The position numbers and the translations under genes are program-made. Below are positions 55,949-64,000 of a stretch of 64,000 nt of DNA, in pieces. The notes below the pieces were generated by a model. The model searched no databases and was not told the origin of the DNA. It saw nothing but the letters and a program-made list of their open reading frames with translations. Positions within the stretch are counted from its first letter, which is position 1. Every line of letters begins with the position of its first letter. Origin of the DNA: Xanthomonas nasturtii (GTDB lineage: Bacteria; Pseudomonadota; Gammaproteobacteria; Xanthomonadales; Xanthomonadaceae); NCBI RefSeq assembly GCF_001660815.1, contig NZ_LYMI01000015.1, positions 21,338 through 85,337 on the forward strand, given 5' to 3'.

Positions 55949-57165
55949 TGAAGCAGGTTGATATGTATAAGCGCGTTGCGTTGATTGCGGTGATGGGCCT
56001 GACGCTGGCTGGCTGCAGCACCGTCAAGGGCTGGTTTGCCGGGAAGGATGCGGCTGCCAAGAAGGCGCAGGAACCCGCAGAGCTGGTCAAGTTCGAGCCG
56101 TCGGTCAAGGTCGACAAGATCTGGTCCACCGGCGTGGGCAAGGGTGAAGGGCATATCGGCGTACGTCAGCGCCCGGCCGTGGCCGATGGCAAGGTGTATG
56201 CGGCGGCCATCACCGGCGGCGTGCAGGCGCTGGACCTGCAGACCGGCAAGCGTGTGTGGGAGTACAAGCCCGAGAAAGAAGAGCGCAACGACCGCAAGTT
56301 CAAGCAGCGTCTGTCCGGTGGTCCGGGTGTTGGCGAAGGCCTGGTGGTGATCGGAACGCTGTCTGGCGACGTGATTGCATTGAACCAGGCCGATGGCACC
56401 GAGAAGTGGCGCGCCAAGGTGCCCAACGAAGTGATTGCCGCACCTGCCATTGCACAGAACCTGGTGCTGGTGCGCAGCAACGACGGCCGCGTCACTGCAT
56501 TCGATGCGGCAACCGGCGAGCGCCGCTGGTTCCATGCCGAAGAAGGCCCGACGCTGTCGGTGCGCGGTAATGCACCAATCGTGACCGGCCCGGGTGTGGT
56601 GTTCGTCGGCAACGACAGCGGCACCTTGAGCGCGCTGGCGCTGCAGGATGGCCGCCCGTTGTGGGAGCAGGCCATCGGCGTACCGGAAGGTCGTACCGAG
56701 CTGGAGCGCATGTCCGACGTGGACGGCGCACCGGTGCTGGATGGCACCACGCTGTACGCCACCAGCTTCAAGAACGAAACCCTGGCGCTGGAAGGTCCGA
56801 GCGGCCGCCCGCTGTGGACGCGCGATCACGGCGGCGCCGGTGGCGTCGGTGTGTCATCGGCCGTGGTGGTGGTGTCCGACAACGCCGGTTCGGTGTGGGG
56901 CCTGGACAAGGGCAGCGGTGCGGCGATGTGGTCGCAGGCTGCCTTGGCACGTCGCTCGCTGACCGGTGTGGCCATCCAGGGCGATTACGCCGTGGTCGGC
57001 GACTACAAGGGCTACCTGCACTGGCTGAAACTCAGCGACGGTGCACTGGCCGCGCGCGCTCGCGCCGGACGCGATACGCTGCTGGCGCAGCCGCAGGTCG
57101 TCGATGGCATCCTGCTGGTACAAAACACCGACGGCGATCTCACCGCCTTCCGGTTGGCACAATAA
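55948..57165 (+). CDS. bamB: outer-membrane protein assembly factor BamB
   Basis: BamB, 405 residues, is the beta-propeller lipoprotein of the BAM complex that inserts outer-membrane proteins. A lipoprotein signal ends LAGC (Cys23). Eight PQQ-like blades are apparent (for example [82 protein letters not shown]). The ATG overlaps the yfgM TGA by one base; a TTG one codon earlier is less likely. der follows 10 bases later, as in most gammaproteobacteria. Confidence 0.96.
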   Translation: MKQVDMYKRVALIAVMGLTLAGCSTVKGWFAGKDAAAKKAQEPAELVKFEPSVKVDKIWSTGVGKGEGHIGVRQRPAVADGKVYAAAITGGVQALDLQTGKRVWEYKPEKEERNDRKFKQRLSGGPGVGEGLVVIGTLSGDVIALNQADGTEKWRAKVPNEVIAAPAIAQNLVLVRSNDGRVTAFDAATGERRWFHAEEGPTLSVRGNAPIVTGPGVVFVGNDSGTLSALALQDGRPLWEQAIGVPEGRTELERMSDVDGAPVLDGTTLYATSFKNETLALEGPSGRPLWTRDHGGAGGVGVSSAVVVVSDNAGSVWGLDKGSGAAMWSQAALARRSLTGVAIQGDYAVVGDYKGYLHWLKLSDGALAARARAGRDTLLAQPQVVDGILLVQNTDGDLTAFRLAQ

Positions 57166-57175
57166 GGACCTTGCG

Positions 57176-58573
57176 ATGCTGCCCCTGGTCGCCCTGGTTG
57201 GACGGCCCAATGTCGGCAAGTCCACCATCTTCAATGCGCTGACGCGCACCCGCGACGCGCTGGTCCACGACCAGCCCGGCGTTACCCGCGACCGTAACTA
57301 CGGCGTCTGCCGGCTGGACGAGCAGCAACCCTTCATTGTCGTCGATACCGGTGGTATCGCCGGCGACGAGGAAGGCCTGGCCGGCGCCACTGCGCGTCAG
57401 GCACGCGCTGCCGCTGGCGAAGCGGATCTGGTGTTGTTCGTGGTCGATGGGCGCGAAGGTGCGTCCTCGCTCGATGACGAAATCTTGGCCTGGCTGCGCA
57501 AGCTGGCACGGTCGACCGTGCTGGTCATCAACAAGATCGACGGCACCGACGAAGAGACCGTGCGCTCGGAATTTGCGCGTTATGGTTTCTCCGACGTGGT
57601 GGCGTTGTCTGCTGCGCATCGGCAGGGCATCGACGAACTGCTGGAGGAAGTCGGTGCGCGATTGCCCGAGGAAGGGTCCGGCGAGTTGCTGGATAACGAC
57701 CCGGCACGCGTGCGGATCGCCTTCGTGGGCCGCCCGAACGTAGGCAAGTCGACATTGGTCAATCGCCTGTTGGGCGAAGAGCGCATGATCGCCTCCGAGG
57801 TGCCCGGCACCACCCGCGATTCGATCGCGGTGGATCTGGAGCGCGACAATCGCCAGTACCGCCTGATCGATACCGCCGGCCTGCGCCGTCGCGGCAAGGT
57901 GGAAGAGGCGGTCGAGAAGTTCAGTGCGTTCAAGACGCTGCAGGCGATCGAGCAGTGCCAGGTGGCGGTGCTGATGCTGGACGCCACCGAAGGCGTGACC
58001 GATCAGGATGCGACGATTCTCGGTGCGATCCTAGATGCTGGCCGTGCCCTGGTCGTTGCGATCAACAAGTGGGACGGGCAAAGCGATTACCAGCGCGCGC
58101 AGGCCGAAGATCTGCTGTCGCGCAAGCTCGGTTTCGTCAGCTGGGCGGAGGCGGTGCGGATCTCTGCATTGCATGGCTCGGGCATGCGCGAGCTGTTCCA
58201 GGCGATTCACCGCGCGCACGCGTCGGCAACGCATGAGTTCAGCACCAGCGAAGTGAACCAGGCGCTGGAAATTGCCTACGAGACCAATCCGCCTCCGAGC
58301 ATTCGTGGCCATGTCTCCAAGCTGCGCTACGTGCATCCGGGCGGGGCGAATCCGCCGACCTTCATTGTGCATGGCACGCGCCTGAAGGTGCTGCCGGAGT
58401 CGTACAAGCGCTACCTGGAAAACTTCTTCCGCAAGCGCTTCAAGCTGGTTGGCACGCCGGTGCGTTTTATTTTCCGCGAGGGTGCCAACCCCTACGAAGG
58501 TAAGAAGAACACGTTGACCGACCGTCAGGTCGCACGCAAGCGGCGCCTGATACGGCACGTTAAAGGGAAGTAG
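57176..58573 (+). CDS. der: ribosome-associated GTPase Der (EngA)
   Basis: Der, 465 residues, is an essential tandem GTPase for 50S ribosome assembly. First G domain: GRPNVGKST at 9-17, then DTGG and NKIDG. Second G domain: GRPNVGKST near residue 185, then [19 protein letters not shown] and NKWDG. A C-terminal KH-like domain ([33 protein letters not shown]) binds the ribosome. AAGGACC precedes the ATG. It ends the rlmN-pilF-rodZ-yfgM-bamB-der cluster. Confidence 0.98.
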   Translation: MLPLVALVGRPNVGKSTIFNALTRTRDALVHDQPGVTRDRNYGVCRLDEQQPFIVVDTGGIAGDEEGLAGATARQARAAAGEADLVLFVVDGREGASSLDDEILAWLRKLARSTVLVINKIDGTDEETVRSEFARYGFSDVVALSAAHRQGIDELLEEVGARLPEEGSGELLDNDPARVRIAFVGRPNVGKSTLVNRLLGEERMIASEVPGTTRDSIAVDLERDNRQYRLIDTAGLRRRGKVEEAVEKFSAFKTLQAIEQCQVAVLMLDATEGVTDQDATILGAILDAGRALVVAINKWDGQSDYQRAQAEDLLSRKLGFVSWAEAVRISALHGSGMRELFQAIHRAHASATHEFSTSEVNQALEIAYETNPPPSIRGHVSKLRYVHPGGANPPTFIVHGTRLKVLPESYKRYLENFFRKRFKLVGTPVRFIFREGANPYEGKKNTLTDRQVARKRRLIRHVKGK

Positions 58574-58890
58574 GTGCATCCAGGCCGCCCGACACGCAAT
58601 GTTTCAGGCGGTAGTGGAAGCCAGTTGGTCTGTCGAGCTGTGAGTTGCAGATCGCTCTGTGTAGGGCGCGGCAACCAACGCTCTGAACGATGTTCGTGAG
58701 CTTTCGACCAACGGCTGACGCAATCTCCACCACGTTGACGCGCCTGTTTCCAGGCATTGGCAACCGTCGTGCTCGGCCGAAATCTTGAGTTCGCGCGCAA
58801 TGGCGCGCGTTGTTCGAACGCGCATGCTGCTTCAATCGCCGATGATGCGGCGGTCATTCGCGGTAGCGGTGCGCTGGTATCCTGCGCGTC
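58574..58890. other. der-moeA spacer, nothing recognised
   Basis: About 317 bases without a supported gene or clear terminator. A GCGCGCAATGGCGCGCG palindrome lies at 58793-58809. The moeA promoter must lie here, but no consensus pair stands out. Confidence 0.45.
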
Positions 58891-60111
58891 ATGACCGACT
58901 ATCCTTCCCGCATCCCCTACGCGCAGGCGCTGCAAATTCTGCGTGCTGTCGCGGCCAGCAACCGCTTGCCCGATGAAAACATTGCCACCTCGCGTGCCGA
59001 TGGGCGGATCTCTGCCGGCGATCTGATTGCACCGCTGGCACTGCCGCCATTTGCCAATAGCGCGATGGATGGCTTTGCGCTGCGGCATGCCGATGTTGCT
59101 GCGGGCGATGCGTCGTTGCAGCTGGTTGGCGAACAGTTTGCCGGCGAGCGTTGGACTGGAACGTTAAGCGCCGGGCAATGCCTGCGCATCACCACCGGCG
59201 CGCCGCTGCCCGATGGCGCCGACACCGTGATCCCGAAGGAAGATGCCGACGAGCGCGATGGCGTGGTGCGCTTCCGCACGATGCCTGCGTTGGGCGCGGC
59301 GGTGCGCTTGGCTGGCAGCGATGTGCGCGCGGGCGATCTGGTGATACAGACCGGGCAGGTGCTGACGCCGGCGCGTATCGGGCTGGCTGCTGCGTTGGGT
59401 GTGTCGCGCCTTGCGGTGGCGCCACGGCCGACCATCGCGGTGCTGGCCACCGGCGATGAGTTGGTCGAGCCGGGCATGCCGCTCGGGCCGGGCCAGATCT
59501 ACAACAGCAACCGCGACATGCTGATGGCGCAGCTGCGGGCGCTGGGCTACGCGCCAACCGCCTGGCCGACCTTGCCGGACGATCCGCAGCGCATCCGTAC
59601 GGTGCTGGAAGATGCGGCGGCTGCGTTCGATGTGGTGATCACCTGCGGCGGCGTCTCGGCCGGCGAAAAGGATTATCTGCCGCGGCTGATCGATGAGCTG
59701 GGCCGCATCCATTTCTGGCGCGTGCGCATGCGCCCGGGCATGCCGGCGGTGCTGGGGCAGATTGGCCGCTGCCTGGTGCTGGGCCTGCCGGGCAACCCGG
59801 TGTCGGTGCTGGCAACGCTGATCGCCTACGGGGTGCCGTTACTGGATGGATTGCAGGGGCGCAGCGAGCCGCGCCCGGTCTGGCATGCAGCGTTGGCAAG
59901 CCCATGGGAAAAGCGCCATGAACGCCTGGAGTTCCTGCGCGGACGGCTGGAGTGCGGCGAAGACGGACGGCTGATTGCGCTGCCGCACCGCGGCGACGCT
60001 TCGCACTTGTTGCGTGGCGCGGCCGATAGCAATGCGTTGATCGTATTGCCCGAGCAGGCGCGGCGTTTTGAGGCTGGCGAGATCGTGCGGGTGATTCCTT
60101 ACGCGTTGTGA
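58891..60111 (+). CDS. moeA: molybdopterin molybdenumtransferase MoeA
   Basis: MoeA, 406 residues, inserts molybdenum into adenylated molybdopterin. Recognisable parts: the N-terminal domain with LPPFANSAMDGFALRHAD, LRITTGAPLPDGADTVIPKEDA, the catalytic domain with IAVLATGDELVEPGMPLGPGQIYNSN, VVITCGGVSAGEKDYLPRLIDELG, RPGMPAVLGQIG and LVLGLPGNPVSVLATLI. The length matches the E. coli protein (411). It is convergent with the rhodanese-MoeB gene, so the cofactor genes are grouped but not co-transcribed. Confidence 0.96.
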   Translation: MTDYPSRIPYAQALQILRAVAASNRLPDENIATSRADGRISAGDLIAPLALPPFANSAMDGFALRHADVAAGDASLQLVGEQFAGERWTGTLSAGQCLRITTGAPLPDGADTVIPKEDADERDGVVRFRTMPALGAAVRLAGSDVRAGDLVIQTGQVLTPARIGLAAALGVSRLAVAPRPTIAVLATGDELVEPGMPLGPGQIYNSNRDMLMAQLRALGYAPTAWPTLPDDPQRIRTVLEDAAAAFDVVITCGGVSAGEKDYLPRLIDELGRIHFWRVRMRPGMPAVLGQIGRCLVLGLPGNPVSVLATLIAYGVPLLDGLQGRSEPRPVWHAALASPWEKRHERLEFLRGRLECGEDGRLIALPHRGDASHLLRGAADSNALIVLPEQARRFEAGEIVRVIPYAL

Positions 60112-60459
60112 GCGCTTGATGGATCGATGCTGCCCGGCAAGGTAGTGCGTTGTTGGAAGGATGATGGAAAGCGCACAGCATGCGACGCGCTTGGCGCCAA
60201 ACTTGAATGAGTAGAGTGCGCATTCCACTGGCTTGCGCATAGGTGTCGTGGCGTTGAAGCTGAAGCCTTGAACAGCCACAGCGAGTCGCTCCATAGCCTC
60301 TCTCCCTGCGGGAGAGGGGTTGGGGTGAGGGTACGTACGCCGGAAGACAGCCATTTGTGCTGCCTAAGCTGCCGTAATCCTCAAGCCAATAAACCCGCAT
60401 CGCACCGCCAATCCGTCAGTCGGCCAACCGACATCACACGGTCAGTTCAACACCCACTC
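60112..60459. other. convergent moeA/moeB spacer with hairpin repeat
   Basis: About 350 bases between convergent genes. It holds the hairpin CTCTCCC-TGC-GGGAGAG (60300-60316) followed by GGGTTGGGGTGAGGGTAC, a short repeat common in xanthomonad genomes as I recall. No T-run follows, so it is not a standard terminator. No gene seen. Confidence 0.5.
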
Positions 60460-61602
60460 TCAACCAACCGCGCTACCGCAGAACGCGGCGTAATCGGCAT
60501 AACCGGCAAATACCGTCCCTGGCGCGCAGACCGGACACTGCGGATCAGGTGGCAGGCGGATCTCGCGAAAGCGCATCGACAGTGCGTCGAAACTGAGCAG
60601 GCGGCCGGCCAGGCTGTCGCCGATGCCGAGCAGCAACTTGATCGCCTCGGTGGCCTGCAGCATCCCGATGACGCCGGGCAGCACGCCGAGCACGCCGGCC
60701 TCGGCGCAACTGGGCGCAAATTCCGGCGGTGGCGGTTCGGGAAACAGGCAGCGGTAGCAGGGCGCATGGCCGCGGTGACGCCCGGCGTCGAAGACGCTCA
60801 CCTGGCCCTCGAACTGTTGCACCGCGCCGTACACCAGCGGCTTGCCGAGTTTGACGCAGGCGTCGTTGAGCAGATAACGCGCTGGAAAGTTGTCCGCGCC
60901 ATCGATCACCACATCGACCTCCTGCAGCAATGCTTCGACATTGCCTGCGGTGACGCGTGTCTGCACCGCATCGACCTGTACGCGCGGATTGAGCGCAGCG
61001 ATGCGTTGTGCAGCGGAGTTCACCTTGGCGAGGCCGACGCTGTCTTCGGTGTGCAAAATCTGGCGCTGCAGATTGCTGCGGTCCACCACATCGTCGTCGG
61101 CGATGCGCAGATGACCCACACCGGCTGCAGCCAGATAGAACGCGGCCGGCGAGCCGAGCCCACCAGCGCCGATCAGCAGCACGCGTGCGCGCGACAGCCG
61201 CTGCTGTCCTTCCACGCCTACCTGCGGCAGGCGCAGATGCCGCGAGTACCGTTCAAGAAAATCCTGCTCGTCCGCTGGCAGGGTCGGTCGCACGACCGGC
61301 AGCCCATCACGCAACCAGGCGGTGGTGCCGCCCAGCACCGAGGCGACGCTGTTGTACCCCTGCGTCCGCAAGATTTCGGCGGTGCGTGCCGAGCGTTTGC
61401 CGCTTTGGCAGATCAGCACGATTTCGCGCGCATGCCCGGACAGATGCTGGCCGGGCGCGGTTTCCAGCTTGGCCTGCGCGATCGCCAATGCGCCTTCGGC
61501 CTGGCCGCTGGCGCGCTCGTGCAACTGCCGGATATCGATCAGCAAGGCGCCTTGCAGGGCGCGTGCACGTGCGTCGGCCGGGGAGATGTCGTGACTGCTC
61601 AT
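60460..61602 (-). CDS. moeB: rhodanese-MoeB fusion, molybdopterin-synthase adenylyltransferase
   Basis: A 380-residue protein. Residues about 5-105 are a rhodanese domain (LLIDIRQLHERASGQAEGAL) with active-site Cys65 in LICQSGKRSART. Residues about 115-378 are a ThiF/MoeB E1-like domain: RYSRHLRLPQVGVEGQQRLSRARVLLIGAGGLGSPAAFYLAAAG, ADDDVVDRSNLQRQILH, DGADNFPARYLLNDAC, and zinc cysteines in PCYRCLF and CPVCAPG. It adenylates the C-terminus of MoaD/ThiS-like carriers and may itself supply sulfur. The frame runs further upstream, but this ATG gives the domain start. The rhodanese is N-terminal, unlike most MoeZ/Uba4 proteins. Confidence 0.92.
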   Translation of the reverse strand: MSSHDISPADARARALQGALLIDIRQLHERASGQAEGALAIAQAKLETAPGQHLSGHAREIVLICQSGKRSARTAEILRTQGYNSVASVLGGTTAWLRDGLPVVRPTLPADEQDFLERYSRHLRLPQVGVEGQQRLSRARVLLIGAGGLGSPAAFYLAAAGVGHLRIADDDVVDRSNLQRQILHTEDSVGLAKVNSAAQRIAALNPRVQVDAVQTRVTAGNVEALLQEVDVVIDGADNFPARYLLNDACVKLGKPLVYGAVQQFEGQVSVFDAGRHRGHAPCYRCLFPEPPPPEFAPSCAEAGVLGVLPGVIGMLQATEAIKLLLGIGDSLAGRLLSFDALSMRFREIRLPPDPQCPVCAPGTVFAGYADYAAFCGSAVG

Positions 61603-61848
61603 GACGCCATTGTCGCGCAAACGCCGACGCCGTACGTACCGTGCGATGTCGCTTCGGTCGAAGCTGCCGCACGCCGGTGAAAACCGCGTTACAGCGCAGG
61701 CGTGCGTGTCGTCGGGATCACGCTGCATTGCCCGCGGCGCCGCTGTAATTCGCTCCCGTCAGGGCAGTGCGGTTTGTCTGGCCCGGTTTGACCGTCTTGC
61801 GCAGCCCGCTATCGCGTGCCATCGCAACGACCGCCTCAGGAGAGACAC

Positions 61849-63305
61849 ATGTTCATCGCATCCTCGCGCAACGCTGTTGCGCGCCACCTCGTTGCCCGTC
61901 GTCCGCTGGCGCTCTGGATTGGGCTGGCGTTGAGCGGCAGCGCACAGGCGCAACAGGCCACGCCCGACGCCGCCGATGCACCGGAGCCGGCCGCCGCGCA
62001 GCCTACCGCCACCCTGGACGCGGTACAGGTCAAAGGCATGCGCCGCAGCGTGGAAAGCGCGATTGCGACCAAGCAATCCAACGCGGAGATCAGCGATTCG
62101 ATCGTGGCCGAAGACATCGGCAAGTTGCCCGACAACAGCGTGGCTGCAGCACTGCAGCGCGTCACCGGTGTGCAGGTGGCGCGCGCCGGTGGCGAGGTGG
62201 GGCAGGTGTTGGTGCGCGGGTTGCCCAACGTGGTCACCACACTGGATGGGCGTAACGTGTTCACCACGGTGGGGCGCGACATGGAGCTGGCCGATGTGCC
62301 GGCCGAGTTGCTGCGCAGCGTGGACGTGTACAAGACCACCGGCGCGCAATTCCAGGAAGGCGGCATTGCCGGCGTGGTCGACGTGCATTTGCGGCGGCCG
62401 TTCGATTTCGATCAGGAAAGCACCATTGCCGGCAGTGGCAGTGCGTTGCGTGGCGATCAATCCGGCAAGACCGTTCCCAACGGCAGCCTCACGCTGAGCC
62501 AGCGCCGGGACACCGACGTGGGGCGGATGGGCTGGATGGGCAGCGTGTCGTACCAGCGCCGGCCGTATCAGGAATCCAACACGCTCTACGGCACTTACGA
62601 TCTCAAACCGAACCCTCTCGATGCGACCCGGCAACTCTACGTGCCCTACAGCGCGGGCGGGCTGATGAATCACGCAATGCCGATGTGTCGCTGGAATGGT
62701 ATTTCCGCCCGGGCTCGTTGCTGTCGGTGGCCGGCTTCCATCGCAGGATCGATGGCTATATCCAGAACTACGCGGCCGACGAGCCGATCGGCGGCGTCGT
62801 GTATTCGATCAGCCGGCCGCGCAATGCGGGCGAGGGCACGTTGAAGGGTATGGAAGTGGGGTACACGCACTTCTACGACTTCCTGCCTGGCTGGTGGTCC
62901 GGCTTTGGCAGCCAGCTCAACTACACCTATGTTTCTGCAGAAGCGGACTCACCGGAGGGCATTGGTCAGCCGCTGACTAACGTGTCCAAGAATGCCTACA
63001 ACGCGATCCTGATGTACGAGTACGCGCATTTTTCTGCCCGCGCGGCCTACAACTGGCGCGGCGATTACGCAGTGAGTTTCAACAGTTCCGGCGACCAGCC
63101 CGAGCAGATCAACCAGGGGCGGGAGAAGTGGCTGGACCTGGCGTTCAACTACGAACTCAACGAGCACCTCACCCTGTTCGCCGAGGCGACCAATCTGTTG
63201 GGAACCACAACCAATAATTACTTCGGCCGCCGTGGCGGCGATTTCCCGCGCGAGATCGCATCGCCTGAGCGTAGCTATACGCTGGGCTTCCGGTTTCGGC
63301 TGTGA
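61849..63305 (+). pseudogene. TonB-dependent receptor, internally deleted and frameshifted
   Basis: The first frame encodes a signal peptide (ending GSAQAQ) and an intact plug domain (TLDAVQVKGMRRSVESAIATKQ, DSIVAEDIGKLPDNSVAAALQRVTGVQV, GQVLVRGLPNVVTTLDGRNVFTT), and stays family-like to about residue 275 (QLYVPYSAGGL). The C-terminal frame, from about 62673, resumes with ADVSLEWYFRPGSLLSVAGFHRRIDGYIQNYAA and ends in the typical outer-membrane SYTLGFRFRL. The middle, some 350-400 residues of a normal receptor of about 900, is missing, and the two parts are in different frames. It cannot make a full barrel. The deletion point is near 62663-62673. Confidence 0.88.
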
Positions 63306-63499
63306 CGGCCTGGAGTGTGGCGTTGGCGTCAGGCTCACTGTCTTAGCGGTAGCGTAAGGGTCAACAGAACACGGGACTGTGCGGCAGCAGCGTCGCCCTT
63401 GATGCATGGCACACCCACTGGCTTGCACAGCGCAGCCACGGGCCTGTTTGATGATCGCCAGGCACCTTGCCTGCGGCTTTATGGTTACGAGGAAGCTTC

Positions 63500-63715
63500 A
63501 TGACCCCTGACATCGATGCGCAATTGAAACACCTGGAAGAGCAACTGCCCGAGATTCGCAGCCAGCATCCGGACGACTTCTGGGATGCGTTTCATGCGCG
63601 TGCCGAGAAGATCACCGGCGCGGCGGAGTCGCAGGAACAGGCAGCGCAGATCGTCAAGCGCATTGACGAGATCCTGGGTGCCAATCAGCTCGGGCCTGCG
63701 GATCCTGGTGCCTGA
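63500..63715 (+). CDS. small conserved-looking protein of unknown function
   Basis: A 71-residue acidic helical protein (MTPDIDAQLKHLEEQLPEIRSQHPDDFWDAFHARAEKI, then AAQIVKRIDEILGANQLG). GAGGAA precedes the ATG at good spacing, and codon use matches the chromosome, so it is probably expressed. I do not recognise a characterised family. It stands alone between a receptor pseudogene and an insertion sequence. Confidence 0.7.
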   Translation: MTPDIDAQLKHLEEQLPEIRSQHPDDFWDAFHARAEKITGAAESQEQAAQIVKRIDEILGANQLGPADPGA

Positions 63716-64000
63716 CACCCTGCCAGTCCCGGCATAGTCGGGTGAAGGAAACGGTGCAGGATCTGAGGTATCCCCACATTTCTTCCTGCAAGATCAAGTA
63801 CTTGGTATGCCAGGGTGTGGAAGAAAGTGCGCGCATGGGGCACGCTTCAAGGTGACTAAGCCAAAGAAGAGTACCGACCATGCGCGCCAGCGAAGTATTG
63901 CAGAAATGCTTGTCTAACTCACTCTCCGGGATGCATGCATTACGCCAACGCAGCTTGCTGCGCGCGGTTGAAGCGCTAGTGCATGGAGGCCGGCTGACGT
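63716..64000 (+). mobile_element. left end of an insertion sequence (IS4-like), truncated by window
   Basis: The transposase start lies at 63880 (next entry). The upstream 160 bases should include the left terminal inverted repeat and transposase promoter. Because the right end is not in the window, I cannot define the repeat or any target duplication. The exact left boundary is therefore unknown. Confidence 0.5.
63880..64000 (+). CDS. IS4-family transposase (partial, N-terminus)
   Basis: Forty codons are visible: MRASEVLQKCLSNSLSGMHA followed by LRQRSLLRAVEALVHGGRLT. This resembles the N-terminal dimerisation region of IS4-family transposases found in xanthomonads. The DDE catalytic residues lie beyond the window. 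Whether the element is intact cannot be judged. Confidence 0.7.
   Translation, partial: MRASEVLQKCLSNSLSGMHALRQRSLLRAVEALVHGGRLT

Noticed and set aside
62685..63305. Independent 206-residue outer-membrane protein
   Set aside because: It is the C-terminal barrel part of the receptor whose plug lies upstream; it has no signal peptide or start context of its own.

Overview
The window is a roughly 64 kb chromosomal segment of a high-GC gammaproteobacterium, almost certainly a Xanthomonas. The evidence is the gene order, the protein sequences (LolA of 209 residues, the xanthomonad sensor and c-di-GMP genes beside flgAMN, TonB-dependent receptor remnants) and the dispersed intergenic hairpins typical of this genus. 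I cannot fix the species.

Region 1 (1-17.2 kb) is the structural flagellar cluster. fliD (cut by the window edge), fliC and flgL-K-J-I-H-G-F-E-D-C-B run on the minus strand; cheV lies upstream, and flgA-flgM-flgN run divergently on the plus strand. Promoters are readable as a two-tier cascade. Sigma-54 sites precede flgB, flgG and flgA. Sigma-28 (FliA) sites of the form TAAAGnnn-N11-GCCGnTAn precede fliD, fliC, flgM and the chemoreceptor gene near 27.9 kb.

Region 2 (17.4-28 kb) is a signalling block: a PAS histidine kinase, a GGDEF-EAL-REC response regulator (RavR-like, with altered EAL catalytic residues), a membrane multi-PAS kinase (RavS-like), a PAS-GGDEF-EAL protein with an intact EAL and altered GGDEF, a small unknown gene and a methyl-accepting chemotaxis protein. 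Together these probably link sensory input and c-di-GMP to motility.

Region 3 (28-44.4 kb) is housekeeping: hflD-mnmA-nudJ, clpS-clpA, infA, aat, a FemAB/GNAT-like gene, trxB, a candidate small RNA, ftsK, a DUF3857/transglutaminase protein, lolA and rarA.

Region 4 (44.5-47.2 kb) is a fluoride-resistance operon: CLC-F type antiporter, DUF190, crcB and a second DUF190, all behind a well-conserved fluoride riboswitch.

Region 5 (47.3-51.8 kb) is a fatty-acid beta-oxidation pair (fadN-type bifunctional enzyme and a fadA thiolase) with a TetR regulator and a palindromic operator.

Region 6 (51.9-61.6 kb) is ndk, rlmN-pilF-rodZ-yfgM-bamB-der (the conserved outer-membrane/cell-shape/GTPase cluster), moeA and a rhodanese-MoeB fusion.

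Region 7 (61.8-64 kb) is degraded: a TonB-dependent receptor pseudogene with an internal deletion, a small conserved gene, and the start of an IS4-type transposase running off the end.

Three families of intergenic inverted repeats (near 10.1-10.4/25.7-26.0 kb, 11.2/48.6 kb and 15.6/18.7 kb) recur inside the window. No tRNA, rRNA or CRISPR array was seen.
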